Assembly (NCBI GenBank): GCA_028287135.1
Contig: JAQBQE010000027.1
Coordinates: forward strand, 1 to 64,000
Direction of reading: 5' to 3'
DNA: 64,000 bases
From: Myxococcales bacterium
GTDB lineage: Bacteria; Myxococcota_A; Polyangia; Haliangiales; Haliangiaceae
The notes under the pieces were generated by a model that was not told the origin of the DNA, did not search any database, and saw only the letters and a list, made by a program, of their open reading frames with translations. Below, piece after piece: positions 29,363-40,253 of this stretch. Position numbers and translations under genes: made by a program. How positions within the stretch are numbered: the stretch's first letter is position 1; every line of letters begins with the position of its first letter.

Positions 29363-29448
29363 ACCGCCAACCAGTGGCCGGTGAGGCCGTGGGCCACTTC
29401 CGCATCGATCCGCTCGGCGCGGCAAAGGGGCCCGTCGATGACGTCCGA

Positions 29449-30363
29449 TCAGGGCTGCTGCTGGCGATCGCGTGCGAGCTGCGACTGGTGCGCGACCGAG
29501 GCCCACTCGATGCGCTGTGGCGTGGCGAGGCCGAGCGTCACGATCGCGGTCGAGAGCTGGACCTTCATCGAGCGCTGATAGGCCTGCGCGGCGCGAAGGC
29601 GCTCGCGCGAGAGAATGCCGGAGCTGACGAGGTACTCGGCGAAGCCGGGGAGCTCGGGCATCGCGGCGCGGGCGATCGGACGGCTCGGGATCTTGGTCGG
29701 CGCGACGGTGACCCTGGGGACCGGCTCGGACGGTGGCGGCGGCAGCGGCAGCGGGCGCTCCTGGATGACCGAGACCGTCGGCTGGATCCGCGGGCTCGGC
29801 GTCGGCGTCTTCCACATGTCGCCCGGGCGCTCGGAGCCACGGGGGAACGGCTTGGTCGGACGCTCGTCCTGATCCGGCGACTGCGTGCCACGCGCGAACC
29901 GCGGCACGCTGGAGCGGGCCGGCGCGCTCAGCGAACGCTGGCCCTCGCCGGTGGCGGTGCGCGCGCGGGCGATCGGCGCGCGCGTCATCAGCGCGCGACC
30001 CGGCGCGGGGCGGGCCGAGGCGTCCACGATCTGGAGCCAGTCGGCGGCCGCCTGATCGGTGGGCTCGAGGCGAAGCGCCTCGCGAAAGAAGATCGCGGCG
30101 GACTCGTTCTCGTCGCGGCGCGCAGCGAGCTCGCCGAGCAACCGGTACGCAAGGCCGCACTGCGGATCGAGGCGGATGATGTCGCGGAGGTCGGCCTGCG
30201 CTTCGAGGTCACGGCGCAGGCCGATGTGAGCGCGCGCCCGCATCACGAGTAGCTTCACGCACTCCGGCTCGCTCTCGAGGGCGTCCGTGCACACGGCCAC
30301 GACCCCGGGGAAGTGCCGGGCTTCGAACAGCTCGGTCGCCGTCGCGATGACGCCTAGATCCAC
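29449..30363 (-). CDS. TPR protein with C-terminal MshEN-like (GspE N-terminal) domain
   Basis: Residues about 1-115 are TPR repeats (FEARHFPGVVAVCTDAL, YRLLGELAARRDENESA). A disordered Pro/Arg/Ser region follows to about 235. The last 65 residues (FAEYLVSSGILSRERLRAA and AIVTLGLATPQ) match the pattern of the GspE/MshE N-terminal domain, which in some proteins binds c-di-GMP. The GTG at 30363 is used as start because upstream sequence is Arg-rich shadow; the first clear ATG would remove part of the TPR region. The start is uncertain. Function unknown; possibly a c-di-GMP-responsive scaffold. Confidence 0.65.
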   Translation of the reverse strand: MDLGVIATATELFEARHFPGVVAVCTDALESEPECVKLLVMRARAHIGLRRDLEAQADLRDIIRLDPQCGLAYRLLGELAARRDENESAAIFFREALRLEPTDQAAADWLQIVDASARPAPGRALMTRAPIARARTATGEGQRSLSAPARSSVPRFARGTQSPDQDERPTKPFPRGSERPGDMWKTPTPSPRIQPTVSVIQERPLPLPPPPSEPVPRVTVAPTKIPSRPIARAAMPELPGFAEYLVSSGILSRERLRAAQAYQRSMKVQLSTAIVTLGLATPQRIEWASVAHQSQLARDRQQQP

Positions 30364-30417
30364 GTACCGGCAACGAGCAAGGTACGGGCCAGCGAGATCG
30401 GTGAGGTAACTCGCTGG
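30363..30417 (-). promoter_or_regulatory. Two tandem hairpins in the leader of the TPR/MshEN gene
   Basis: CGTACC/GGTACG (30363-30368 with 30381-30386) and CCAGCGAG/CTCGCTGG (30389-30396 with 30410-30417) are perfect stems of 6 and 8 bp. The first touches the proposed start codon, so it could hide the ribosome-binding region. This lies within the 179-base divergent gap; the remainder holds a GCATG-CGTTC-CATGC repeat and a CATACT box for the opposite gene. Confidence 0.45.
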
Positions 30418-30530
30418 AATAGCATGCGTTCCATGCGATCTCGATCGGGGTCTGGAGGTCCCCGTTGTCGCCCGCGGTCCCCAGCCCGCACCCGGCCAGA
30501 ACGGACCTGGCACCCGTCCCCGGCGGCCGG

Positions 30531-30536
30531 CATACT
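30531..30536 (+). promoter_or_regulatory. CATACT, possible leaderless -10 box
   Basis: CATACT ends 6 bases before the GTG at 30543. CTGGCA 18 bases upstream is a weak -35 candidate. Confidence 0.35.
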
Positions 30537-30542
30537 CGCTTC

Positions 30543-31547
30543 GTGCGCTGGTCGTGGATCCTGGTGATTTCGCTCGGCGCCGGTGCCGCCCACGCGAAGC
30601 CCGCCCCACCTCCTCCGCCCCCCGCACCGGTCACCGACGGCGACTTCTGGCGCGACGTGATCGAGCCCCATGCGGACGAGGTCGCGCGGATCGTGACCGC
30701 GACGCGCAACGGGATCCGGATCGCGGACGAGGCGCTGCAAACCGACGCCGAGTGGGCGGTCGACCAGCGCATGCGCTACTTCGAGGACGCGTACGGGATG
30801 CTGCGCTACGCGCGCAAGCTGTCGCCCGAGAACATCGAGGTGCTGGCGCTGCTCGGTCGCTCGGCCGACGAGCTCGGCAAGACGCGGCAGGCGATCGAGG
30901 CCCTCGAGGCGTCGATCGCGATCACCGGTCCCGACAAGGCGAAGCCCGAGGTGGTCGGCCGGCTCGGCGCGATCTACCTCCGGCTCGGCGATCGCAACGC
31001 CGCGATCCGCTGGCTGCGCACCGCGCAGGGACCGCTCAACGGCGAGACCGCACAGCCGCTGGTTCATCTCGCCAATGCGCTCGCAGCGCGTGGCGAGATC
31101 ACCGCAGCCGTCGACACGCTGATCAACGCGATGCCGGCGCAGAACACCTCGTACTACTCGCAGGAGCTCACGCTCGCGGCGTTCACGCTCGCCGTGATCC
31201 TCGATCGCGACGAGCAGCGCAGTGCTGCGTTCGAGGTGCTCGACCGGATGAAGGCGACGCTGCAGACCTCGTTCGGTCCGCAGGTGCAGAACGTCCTCGC
31301 GACGCTGCGCTACGCACCCGCCGAGGATCAGCACTACTACCAGGGCCTGCTCTACGAGGTGATGGACCAGTACGTCGAGGCGCGCGCCGCGTTCGCGCTG
31401 TATGCGGCCTCGGGCGATCCCCCGTGGAAGGGCCGCGCCCTCGACCACGTTCGCGCGATCGACGCGCAGCGCCGTGCCACGCCTGCGACCCCGGTCGCCA
31501 GCAAGAAGCCACCGACCGTGATCCGACGTAAGGTGTACCGACCATGA
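30543..31547 (+). CDS. Exported TPR-repeat protein
   Basis: The GTG at 30543 starts a signal peptide VRWSWILVISLGAGAAHA; the longer frame upstream is not signal-like. After a Pro-rich stretch, the 334-residue protein contains several TPR helices (for example EVLALLGRSADELGKTR near 105 and VGRLGAIYLRLGDRN near 140). TPR proteins act as periplasmic scaffolds, often for outer-membrane or pilus machinery. It overlaps the next gene by four bases (ATGA), so the two TPR proteins are made together. No specific partner can be named. Confidence 0.75.
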   Translation: MRWSWILVISLGAGAAHAKPAPPPPPPAPVTDGDFWRDVIEPHADEVARIVTATRNGIRIADEALQTDAEWAVDQRMRYFEDAYGMLRYARKLSPENIEVLALLGRSADELGKTRQAIEALEASIAITGPDKAKPEVVGRLGAIYLRLGDRNAAIRWLRTAQGPLNGETAQPLVHLANALAARGEITAAVDTLINAMPAQNTSYYSQELTLAAFTLAVILDRDEQRSAAFEVLDRMKATLQTSFGPQVQNVLATLRYAPAEDQHYYQGLLYEVMDQYVEARAAFALYAASGDPPWKGRALDHVRAIDAQRRATPATPVASKKPPTVIRRKVYRP

Positions 31548-32566
31548 AGCGCGTGCTCCTCGCCCTCTGCCTCGCAACGACCGCGCATGCGGACGTCTGG
31601 CAGCGCGCGATCGAGACCACGGACTCGACGACCACCCGTTACGACGATGCGCTGCGCCGCGGTGACGATGCCATCACGCGCGCGAGCGCACGGGCGCAGA
31701 CGCGCAGCCAGGTGATCTCGCTGATCGATCTCGCGATCGGCTCGTATCGCGAAGCCGCCACCGTGCGCCCCGATACCGCGGAGCCGTACTTCCGGATCGC
31801 GAGCGTGCTCGAGAGCTTCTTCACCGATTGCGAGTCCCGCATGCTCGGCTCGCTGCCGCCGACGTGTCCGCCGCGCCCGATGGGCGTCGATCCCGTGCGC
31901 GGCAAGCAGACCGTCGACGCGTGGGACGAGTTCGAGAAGCGCTCGCCCCTCGATCCGCGGCTCGCCGAGGCACTGTTCAGCCGCGCGATCCTGAGGACCA
32001 AGCTCGTCGAGAGCGCGAAGACCGAGAAGGACGCCCGGCCGCTGCTCGAGGGCGCGCTGCGCGATTACACCGCCCTGCTCGATCGCGCCGACGGCTTGAC
32101 GATGATCAGGATGGAGCAGGTCTGGGGCAACCTCGCCGAGACCTACATGATGCTCGGCAAGCTCGACGAGGCGATCGACGCCTACGAGACCGCCATCCAG
32201 AGCGGTGCCACGAGCTCGACGTACTACGGCCGCGCCGTCGCACTCGATCGTGACGAGCGCGAGACCGAGGCGCTCGAGGTGATCCGCGCGCAGGGCATCC
32301 GCTCGTTCCAGGAGTTCGATCAGCAGTTCCGGATCGGCGACGTGTTCTTCGTCCCGAAGGGCGAGGAGTTCTACTACTTCGCGCTGATCAACGAGGCGTT
32401 CGGCTACATCCCCGAGGCGATCGCGAACTGGCGGCTGTTCATCCACAGCAAGGCGCATCCGCAGTTCCAGCCGCGCGCAAAGGCGCACCTCGATGCGCTG
32501 CTGATCAAGCAGAAGACCAACCCACGGCCGCCGCAGCGCCCCGACCTCCTCGACCTGTTCCCGTGA
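31544..32566 (+). CDS. Exported TPR-repeat protein
   Basis: This 340-residue protein starts with a short signal peptide MKRVLLALCLATTAHA. TPR-type helices run through the rest, for example IDLAIGSYREAATVRP near 65 and NLAETYMMLGKLDEAIDAYE near 190. It contains a cysteine pair in the region ESFFTDCESRM...PPTCPPRP (about 97-112) that could form a disulfide in the periplasm. It is translationally coupled to the TPR gene before it, and the two products probably act together. The next gene, mutS2, begins 107 bases later and is likely a separate unit. Confidence 0.75.
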   Translation: MKRVLLALCLATTAHADVWQRAIETTDSTTTRYDDALRRGDDAITRASARAQTRSQVISLIDLAIGSYREAATVRPDTAEPYFRIASVLESFFTDCESRMLGSLPPTCPPRPMGVDPVRGKQTVDAWDEFEKRSPLDPRLAEALFSRAILRTKLVESAKTEKDARPLLEGALRDYTALLDRADGLTMIRMEQVWGNLAETYMMLGKLDEAIDAYETAIQSGATSSTYYGRAVALDRDERETEALEVIRAQGIRSFQEFDQQFRIGDVFFVPKGEEFYYFALINEAFGYIPEAIANWRLFIHSKAHPQFQPRAKAHLDALLIKQKTNPRPPQRPDLLDLFP

Positions 32567-32673
32567 CGCGGTAGCGGGTTCGAGGATCTTCGCGAGCCGT
32601 CGAGCCTTGTGGTCGCAAGGGAATCCGGGCGGCCAGCTCGCCTGGACCGCTGGTTCATGGCACAACGCCAGCC

Positions 32674-35091
<2,418 letters not shown>

Positions 35092-35097
35092 GCTGCG

Positions 35098-35685
35098 CTA
35101 CGCCGGCGGATCGTCCCCGAACAACGTGCCGACGGCGAGCTCGACCGCATCGAAGGGCTCTGCGCGGATCACCTCACCGCGCTCCGCACGCAACAGCGTG
35201 ACGTAGCCAGCGTCGCTCCACCGCATCACGGTGAGCGTCGCGTCCCGTGGATCGACGAGCCAGTAGTGCGGAACGCCGACCCGGTGATACAGGCGCAGCT
35301 TCTCCACCGTGTCGTCGGTGGGGTGGCTCGGCGACACGATCTCGCACGTCCAATCAGGCCGGATCGTGACCGGCACACCGGTCGGCCGCTCCGGGCTGTG
35401 CTCGCGGCGCCAGCCGACCACATCGGGCCGCACGATGTCTGCGGTCTGGAGTAAAACCTCGACCTCCGTCGCGATCCACCATCCACCAGGGCCGCCGCCG
35501 GTCCCGGCTCTCCGCTGGAAGGCGGGATGAAGTGCACCGACGATCCCCGCTTGCGCCGTTCCGTGCTCCCCACTCGGCGCGGCCTTATCGACCAGCTCCC
35601 CGCCGATGAGCTCGTGGAACCGACTGCCTTCGGGAATCGCCCAGAACTCCGCCGGGGTCGCGGTGCGGCGGGCCGAGTCGGTCAT
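35098..35685 (-). CDS. Uma2-family (DUF820) putative restriction-like endonuclease
   Basis: The 195-residue protein has the Uma2 pattern of a PD-(D/E)XK fold: FHELIGGELVDKAAPS near the N-terminus, IVRPDVVGW at about 88-96 and WTCEIVSPSHPTDDTVEKLR at about 112-130. The glutamate in CEIVSPS and aspartate in RPDVVG are candidate metal ligands. Members are common as single genes in cyanobacteria, Planctomycetes and myxobacteria, often linked to mobile DNA, and their function is not settled. A 10-bp inverted repeat covers its start codon, so it may be tightly controlled. Confidence 0.88.
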   Translation of the reverse strand: MTDSARRTATPAEFWAIPEGSRFHELIGGELVDKAAPSGEHGTAQAGIVGALHPAFQRRAGTGGGPGGWWIATEVEVLLQTADIVRPDVVGWRREHSPERPTGVPVTIRPDWTCEIVSPSHPTDDTVEKLRLYHRVGVPHYWLVDPRDATLTVMRWSDAGYVTLLRAERGEVIRAEPFDAVELAVGTLFGDDPPA

Positions 35686-35732
35686 CGCGTGATCAGTCTA
35701 CGTCGCTCGCCACCATGACGCCATCACGCGAT
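35684..35732. repeat. 10-bp inverted repeat across the Uma2 start
   Basis: ATCGCGTGAT at 35684-35693 and ATCACGCGAT at 35723-35732 are perfect inverse copies 29 bases apart. The left arm covers the ATG. A protein dimer binding both arms, or an RNA hairpin, would affect transcription or translation of the Uma2 gene. Confidence 0.6.
35695..35700 (-). promoter_or_regulatory. TAGACT, possible leaderless -10 box of the Uma2 gene
   Basis: TAGACT on the minus strand lies 9 bases before the ATG and between the two arms of the inverted repeat. Confidence 0.4.
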
Positions 35733-35746
35733 CTACGGCGCACAGG

Positions 35747-37099
35747 TCACGGGGCGATGACGAGGAAGGCGACCTGGTACCAGGCGTCCTTCTCCTTGAC
35801 CGCCGGCATCACGAGCTTGCTCGCGATCGGCTCGACGCAGCGCGCGGCCGCATCGATCTCGGCACGCGATGCCTCGAGGGGAAGCTCGCTCGAGCTCGTC
35901 ACGGCGATCCCATCCGGCGGCGCGGCGGGCGGCGGCGGCGGTCGATAGCGACCGCGTGGATTCGCGAACGGATCGGGACGGACGATCCGGGGCGTCGTGC
36001 TGCGCGGCCCCGAGCGCGTGATCTTGACCTCGATCGCCTGGTTGGGGACGCTCGCGAGGCACGCTCGCATGGCCGGCATCTGCTTGCGGACGATCGCGCG
36101 CGCTGCTTCGAGATCGACCGACGCGGTTCCGCCGGGGCGGCGCTCGACGGCATCGGGAAGCACGACGGTCTTCAGCTCGCGCAGGTGATCCTCGGCGCGC
36201 TTGCGCCACGGACTGTCGGGCGCGAGCTTCAGGAACTTGCGGAAGTAGAGCAGCGCATACTCGGGCCGCGGCGGTTCGTTCGCGGACCACGCGAGCCCGA
36301 GGAGGTACTCGGTCTCGCCGACGCCGAGCAGCGGGATCGTCGGGTTGCGCAGCGAGCTGAACCGGCTGTCGTAGCCGGCGGCGCGCTTGGCCTCGTCGAT
36401 CGCCTCCGCGGGACGGCGCGCGCGATCGTACGCCGAGGCGAGCAGCCAGCGTGTCATCGGCTGCGATGGGTTGTCGGGCGAGTCGAGCGCGGCCGTCAGT
36501 GCAGCGATCGCCTCGTCGAGCTTGCCCATCGCGATCCGGACCTCGCCGAGCCGCATCAGCATCTCGCCGGTGCCGGTCCCCGAGGCCGCGGCCTCGGACA
36601 GCGTGCGCTCGGCGTCAGCGAGCTTGCCAGCGCGTGCCTGGCAAAGCCCGAGATCACGGCGCTGCTCGATCCGCGCCTTGCCGCTCCGGTCATCTGCGCC
36701 GCGGTCGGCCTTGCTGCGCGCCCGCTGCAGATCCGTCGCGCACTTCGCCCAGTCCTGGAGCTGCATGTACGCGGCGCCGCGAAGCGCGTAGGCCTCGTCC
36801 TCGTCGGGCAGCAGCGCGATCGCACGATCGAGCCTCTCGACCGCGAGCTTGTAGCCGTCGTCGGTGCGATCCGAGATCGCCTGCTTCGCCTGGGCGATCA
36901 GCGCGACGTACGGCTCGCTGTTCGGGTTGGTCGCGTTGTCCCACAGCTTGGACTTCTCGGCCGCCTCGCGATCCTTGTCGACGGGCTCGGGCGGATACCG
37001 CCTGGACTGCGCGGCAGCGGGGGCTGCCATCAGCAGGCCCAGCAAGCAGATCGGAAGAACGCGCCGCACGCCCACCAGTTTGACACGGCTCCCGACCAT
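35747..37099 (-). CDS. Exported TPR-repeat protein with AgmX/PglI-like C-terminal part
   Basis: The N-terminus carries a signal peptide (VRRVLPICLLGLLMAAPAAA). Residues about 60-290 hold TPR helices such as LDRAIALLPDEDEAYALRG and LGEVRIAMGKLDEA. The last 120 residues contain VRKQMPAMRACLASVPNQ, which recalls the C-terminal domain of the gliding-related AgmX/PglI proteins (TonB-like, with a conserved cysteine). A Pro-rich loop interrupts it. The 450-residue protein is probably periplasmic. It lies 16 bases behind the FHA-GGDEF gene and may be its operon partner. The AgmX link is a guess from pattern. Confidence 0.68.
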   Translation of the reverse strand: MVGSRVKLVGVRRVLPICLLGLLMAAPAAAQSRRYPPEPVDKDREAAEKSKLWDNATNPNSEPYVALIAQAKQAISDRTDDGYKLAVERLDRAIALLPDEDEAYALRGAAYMQLQDWAKCATDLQRARSKADRGADDRSGKARIEQRRDLGLCQARAGKLADAERTLSEAAASGTGTGEMLMRLGEVRIAMGKLDEAIAALTAALDSPDNPSQPMTRWLLASAYDRARRPAEAIDEAKRAAGYDSRFSSLRNPTIPLLGVGETEYLLGLAWSANEPPRPEYALLYFRKFLKLAPDSPWRKRAEDHLRELKTVVLPDAVERRPGGTASVDLEAARAIVRKQMPAMRACLASVPNQAIEVKITRSGPRSTTPRIVRPDPFANPRGRYRPPPPPAAPPDGIAVTSSSELPLEASRAEIDAAARCVEPIASKLVMPAVKEKDAWYQVAFLVIAP

Positions 37100-37115
37100 C
37101 GGCCGGGTATTGCGG

Positions 37116-38048
37116 TCAGCCCGGGATGAGGTCCTGGAGGCTCGGAACGACCTTGTTCCGACCCGTGCGCTTCGCCGTGTAGAGGTTCTCGTCCGCGCGC
37201 TGGATCAGCATCGAGGGATCGACGCCGGTCTCGCGGTGCAGCGTGGTGACGCCGAGGCTGATCGTGAACGAGATGTCCTGGTTGTCGAAGCGCGTCGGGC
37301 GCTCCTCGATCAGCGTGCGGAGGTGCTCGGCGAACACGATGCCGCCCGGCAGCGCGGTCGACGGCAACACGCACGCGAACTCCTCGCCACCGTAGCGGGC
37401 GAACAGATCCTCGCGCCGGATCCGCGGCTTGATCCGGCTGGTCAGGTCCTTCAGCACCGCATCACCGGCGAGGTGACCGGAGGTGTCGTTGACCTTCTTG
37501 AAGTGATCGACGTCGAACATCACGAGCGTCAGCGGATGACCGTGGCGCACGCAGACCGCGATCTCGCGCTCGAGGAACTCGACGAAGTACCGCTTGTTGT
37601 GGATTCCCGTCATGCCATCCTGGATGGCCATGTTGTGAATCGCTTCGTGGTACGCGCTCTCGATGTTCGAGCCCGACAGGAACTTGTAGATCGCGTCGCC
37701 GAACCGGACCTGATCTGCGTCGGTCAGGATCGAGCTCTTGACCCGCGTCTCGTTGACGAACGTGCCGTTGGTCGAGTTCAGATCCTCGACCCACCACGAG
37801 CCGGCGTTATCGAGATAGAGCCGCGCGTGCTGGCGCGACACCGAGCTGCGGCTGACGACGAACGCCGCTTCGCTATCGCGGCCAACGATGTACTGCGCGT
37901 TGAGCAGCGGCACCCGCTTGCCGATGTCCGGACCCGGAGGGTGCAGGTTGACCAGACACGCGTCTCCCGTGGGTGGCTTCTTCTCGTCAGCCGGTCCCAT
38001 CGGTCGCTGGAGGATCAGCGTCCCACCGTCGCGATAGTCGTCGGTCAC
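37116..38048 (-). CDS. FHA-domain diguanylate cyclase (GGDEF)
   Basis: Residues about 48-125 are an FHA domain, which binds phosphothreonine (VGRDSEAAFVVSRSSVSRQHA and NSTNGTFVNE). Residues about 140-305 are a GGDEF domain with the active site GGEEF at 220-224. An intact inhibitory site R211-x-x-D214 sits five residues before it, so it should make c-di-GMP and be feedback-inhibited. The FHA domain suggests control by a Ser/Thr kinase, common in myxobacteria. The GTG at 38048 follows a GAAGGAG ribosome site. Other possible c-di-GMP proteins in the window are a PilZ protein and an MshEN-like protein. Confidence 0.94.
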   Translation of the reverse strand: MTDDYRDGGTLILQRPMGPADEKKPPTGDACLVNLHPPGPDIGKRVPLLNAQYIVGRDSEAAFVVSRSSVSRQHARLYLDNAGSWWVEDLNSTNGTFVNETRVKSSILTDADQVRFGDAIYKFLSGSNIESAYHEAIHNMAIQDGMTGIHNKRYFVEFLEREIAVCVRHGHPLTLVMFDVDHFKKVNDTSGHLAGDAVLKDLTSRIKPRIRREDLFARYGGEEFACVLPSTALPGGIVFAEHLRTLIEERPTRFDNQDISFTISLGVTTLHRETGVDPSMLIQRADENLYTAKRTGRNKVVPSLQDLIPG

Positions 38049-38058
38049 GTACTCCTTC

Positions 38059-38064
38059 GTTATA
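38059..38064 (-). promoter_or_regulatory. TATAAC, possible -10 box of the FHA-GGDEF gene
   Basis: TATAAC on the minus strand lies 10 bases before the GTG, with a GGAG motif in between, so this is either a very short leader or a chance match. Confidence 0.3.
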
Positions 38065-38108
38065 TCCCGGCTAGAGGCATGGGTTCAAATCCGCGACAGG
38101 CCAATGAT

Positions 38109-38128
38109 CGCCCAGCGCTTACAGGGCG
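38109..38128 (-). terminator. Small hairpin after the PilT-like gene
   Basis: CGCCC and GGGCG form a 5-bp stem with a 10-base loop, just after the stop codon of the minus-strand PilT-like gene. It has no T tract and is at best weak. Confidence 0.3.
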
Positions 38129-38133
38129 TTAGC

Positions 38134-39432
38134 TCAGGTCGCACTCCCGGCAGCCGCGACCTCGAAGGTCCGGGCCCCCGATCGGCCCACGATCGGGGCG
38201 ATCGTACCGAGCAAGGAGTCGCCGCACAGGGCCCTGGCGGCGTCCCTCTGGTCGGCGGAAAGCGGCGCGATCAGGCGCTCGATCGCGACCCGGCCCGCCG
38301 GCGCGAGCACGGTCGTCAGCACGAGGTGACCGCCCGCGACCGCGTTGATCACGGCGGTCGCAGCGTCGGCGGAGGTCACCGCGCCGACGACGATGACGTC
38401 GGCGCCCTCGCGCATCGCGGACTCGACGCCTTCGGTGAACGAGTGGACGTGCTCGCCGATCGCACGCTGGCTGATCGTCGGACCGGTGTGGAGGATCTCG
38501 ATCGGATCCTCGAGAGACACGACGACCCGCCTCCGCTCACCGAGTGCACGGATCAGCGCGGCGAGCGTGGTCGTCTTGCCAGCGGCGGACGGACCCGCGA
38601 TCACGACGAGCCCGCGGGCGTCGAGCCACTCGGTGACCTCGCCGGGCAGGCCAAGCCGATCGAGCGGAGCGGCCTCACCGTGGAGCAGCCGGAGCGCCGC
38701 ACCGGGCCCGCGCTGGTCACGCGTCAACGTCACGCGCACGCGCCCTGCCCCGTCGCCATACGCGAACGTCGCCACGCGCTGCTCGGACCATGCGGTACGT
38801 GCATCCGCGGGCGCGACCGATCCGATCTCGCGCGACAGCGTGTCACCGTCGACGACGCCGCGATCGCCCTGCGCCAGCTCGCCACCGACGCGCATCAATG
38901 GTGCCGCGCCTGCGTTGAGATAGATGTCGCTCGCGCGCGAGCCACGTGCGGCGGTGGTCAGCTGGTCGAGGAACACGCTGCCGCTCGACGTCACGATCAC
39001 CGGGACCGGCCCGGTGTCGTACTGACCACGCTCGATCGTCATGTCACTCGCGTCGCTGCTCGGAGCGGGGCGCGGCGTCGGGCGCGACGGCGGACCGCTC
39101 GGTGCCGGTGGCGCTGCCGCAGCGGGAGCGCCGCCTCCTCCGGGCTCGATCGCGACCGACCACGCGCCCGGCTTCGGCGTCACGCTGATCGCGTAGCGCT
39201 TGCCGTCGGAGTCGACCTCGAAGCGCGCGGGGCGTTGCTTGTCGATCTGATCGAGGACGGCGGGGGGCGCGACCTCGCGGACGAGGATCACGAGCTGGTC
39301 GTGAGGCGTGACCTGCGTGGCCTGGCGATCGCCGGCGGGGAACCGGAGCGTGACCGGCTGGCCGGAGTTGAGGATCGCGCCCGCGGCACCGAACCGCTCG
39401 ATCGATCGCAGATAGACATCGAGCTTGCTCAT
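38134..39432 (-). CDS. PilT/GspE-like secretion ATPase paralogue, degenerate
   Basis: The 432-residue protein has an N-terminal region of about 100 residues, a Pro/Ala linker, and then a PilT-like core from about 150. Walker A is intact (GPSAAGKTT, 280-288) and the Asp box VVSLEDPIEI is present. The expected Walker B GE-R-D sequence reads VIVVGAVTSAD, with A351 where glutamate should be, and the His box reads GHLVLTTVLA, without the LHT histidine. It may bind but hardly hydrolyse ATP. The role could be regulatory in a type IV pilus system. No other pilus gene is nearby. Confidence 0.75.
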   Translation of the reverse strand: MSKLDVYLRSIERFGAAGAILNSGQPVTLRFPAGDRQATQVTPHDQLVILVREVAPPAVLDQIDKQRPARFEVDSDGKRYAISVTPKPGAWSVAIEPGGGGAPAAAAPPAPSGPPSRPTPRPAPSSDASDMTIERGQYDTGPVPVIVTSSGSVFLDQLTTAARGSRASDIYLNAGAAPLMRVGGELAQGDRGVVDGDTLSREIGSVAPADARTAWSEQRVATFAYGDGAGRVRVTLTRDQRGPGAALRLLHGEAAPLDRLGLPGEVTEWLDARGLVVIAGPSAAGKTTTLAALIRALGERRRVVVSLEDPIEILHTGPTISQRAIGEHVHSFTEGVESAMREGADVIVVGAVTSADAATAVINAVAGGHLVLTTVLAPAGRVAIERLIAPLSADQRDAARALCGDSLLGTIAPIVGRSGARTFEVAAAGSAT

Positions 39433-39503
39433 GAGGTCCCCGCCATCGTACTGCCCGGACGGCCGGGGGAGAAGGTTCCGGCAGTCTCACCGACCCTGCG
39501 TGC

Positions 39504-39509
39504 TAGCTT
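39504..39509 (+). promoter_or_regulatory. TAGCTT, possible leaderless -10 box
   Basis: TAGCTT ends 6 bases before the ATG at 39516, matching the spacing seen at other gene starts in the window. Confidence 0.3.
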
Positions 39510-39515
39510 CCACGG

Positions 39516-40250
39516 ATGTCTCGTGCCGCCAGGGTCCTCGCCGTGACCACGCTGGTCGGGCTCGCCTCGACGACGTGGCTGTACTTCGATAATCGGTCGC
39601 TGCGCTCGGAGCTGTCGAGCAAGCCCACCGCGTCGCTGACCACACCCACGACCACGGGGGCGCCGAGCACCACCGGCGGCGATCCCTGGATCGAGGGCAA
39701 CAAGCGCTCCGCCGCGTTCCCGAAGCCGACCGTGACGCCCGAGCCCGCGCTGCCCGAAGCGCCCAAGGAGAGCCGACTCGATCGCCGCGCGCGTCGCACC
39801 GAGGAGTTCGCCGCGATGTTCGGCCGCCACGAAGGCGAGACCGAGGAGGAATACCGCGCGCGGATCGGTCCGATGATCAGCGCCGGTCTCGCGATCCCGC
39901 GGATGCGCGCCGTCGAGAATCGCCGGATCGCCGAGGAGAAGGCCGGCGTCACCAAGGAGCAGTCGGCCAAGCTCGATCAGGCCTTCGACAAGGTCTACAG
40001 CGACGTGCTCGACTACACGAACAAGGCGATCACCGACGGCCAGCTCTCGCCGTACGAGCGCAACGTCGCCGGCTGGCTCGACTATGCCGGCGGCCTCGGC
40101 GGTGTGCTCGGCGAAGCGCAGGGCCAGATCGGCAAGGTGCTCAGCCCCGAGCAGGTCAAGGCAATGTCGGCCGCCGGCTTCGAGTGGGGCGAGTACCTCG
40201 GCCTGTCCGCGCCGTGGGAGAAGCTGACGCCCCCTCCCCCGCCGAAGTGA
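39516..40250 (+). CDS. Hypothetical membrane-anchored protein
   Basis: The 244-residue protein begins with a single hydrophobic segment (VLAVTTLVGLASTTWLYF), then a Thr/Pro/Ser-rich linker to about 85. A mostly helical, charged region follows (SRLDRRARRTEEFAAMFGRHE and later helices), and the tail ends in PPPPPK. It is likely a bitopic protein facing the periplasm. No family is recognised. It is convergent with the DUF5916 gene (3-base gap) and is monocistronic. Confidence 0.6.
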   Translation: MSRAARVLAVTTLVGLASTTWLYFDNRSLRSELSSKPTASLTTPTTTGAPSTTGGDPWIEGNKRSAAFPKPTVTPEPALPEAPKESRLDRRARRTEEFAAMFGRHEGETEEEYRARIGPMISAGLAIPRMRAVENRRIAEEKAGVTKEQSAKLDQAFDKVYSDVLDYTNKAITDGQLSPYERNVAGWLDYAGGLGGVLGEAQGQIGKVLSPEQVKAMSAAGFEWGEYLGLSAPWEKLTPPPPPK

Positions 40251-40253
40251 GGG

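Noticed and set aside
38081..38137. tRNA-like pieces: GGGTTCAAATCC (T-arm-like) followed by GGGCGTTAGCTCAG (5'-end-like), in permuted order
   Set aside because: Only two of the five T-stem pairs form, the acceptor strands do not match properly (at best 6 of 7 using a shifted segment), and no anticodon arm can be drawn. Part of the second piece overlaps the stop codon of the PilT-like gene. Likely coincidence.
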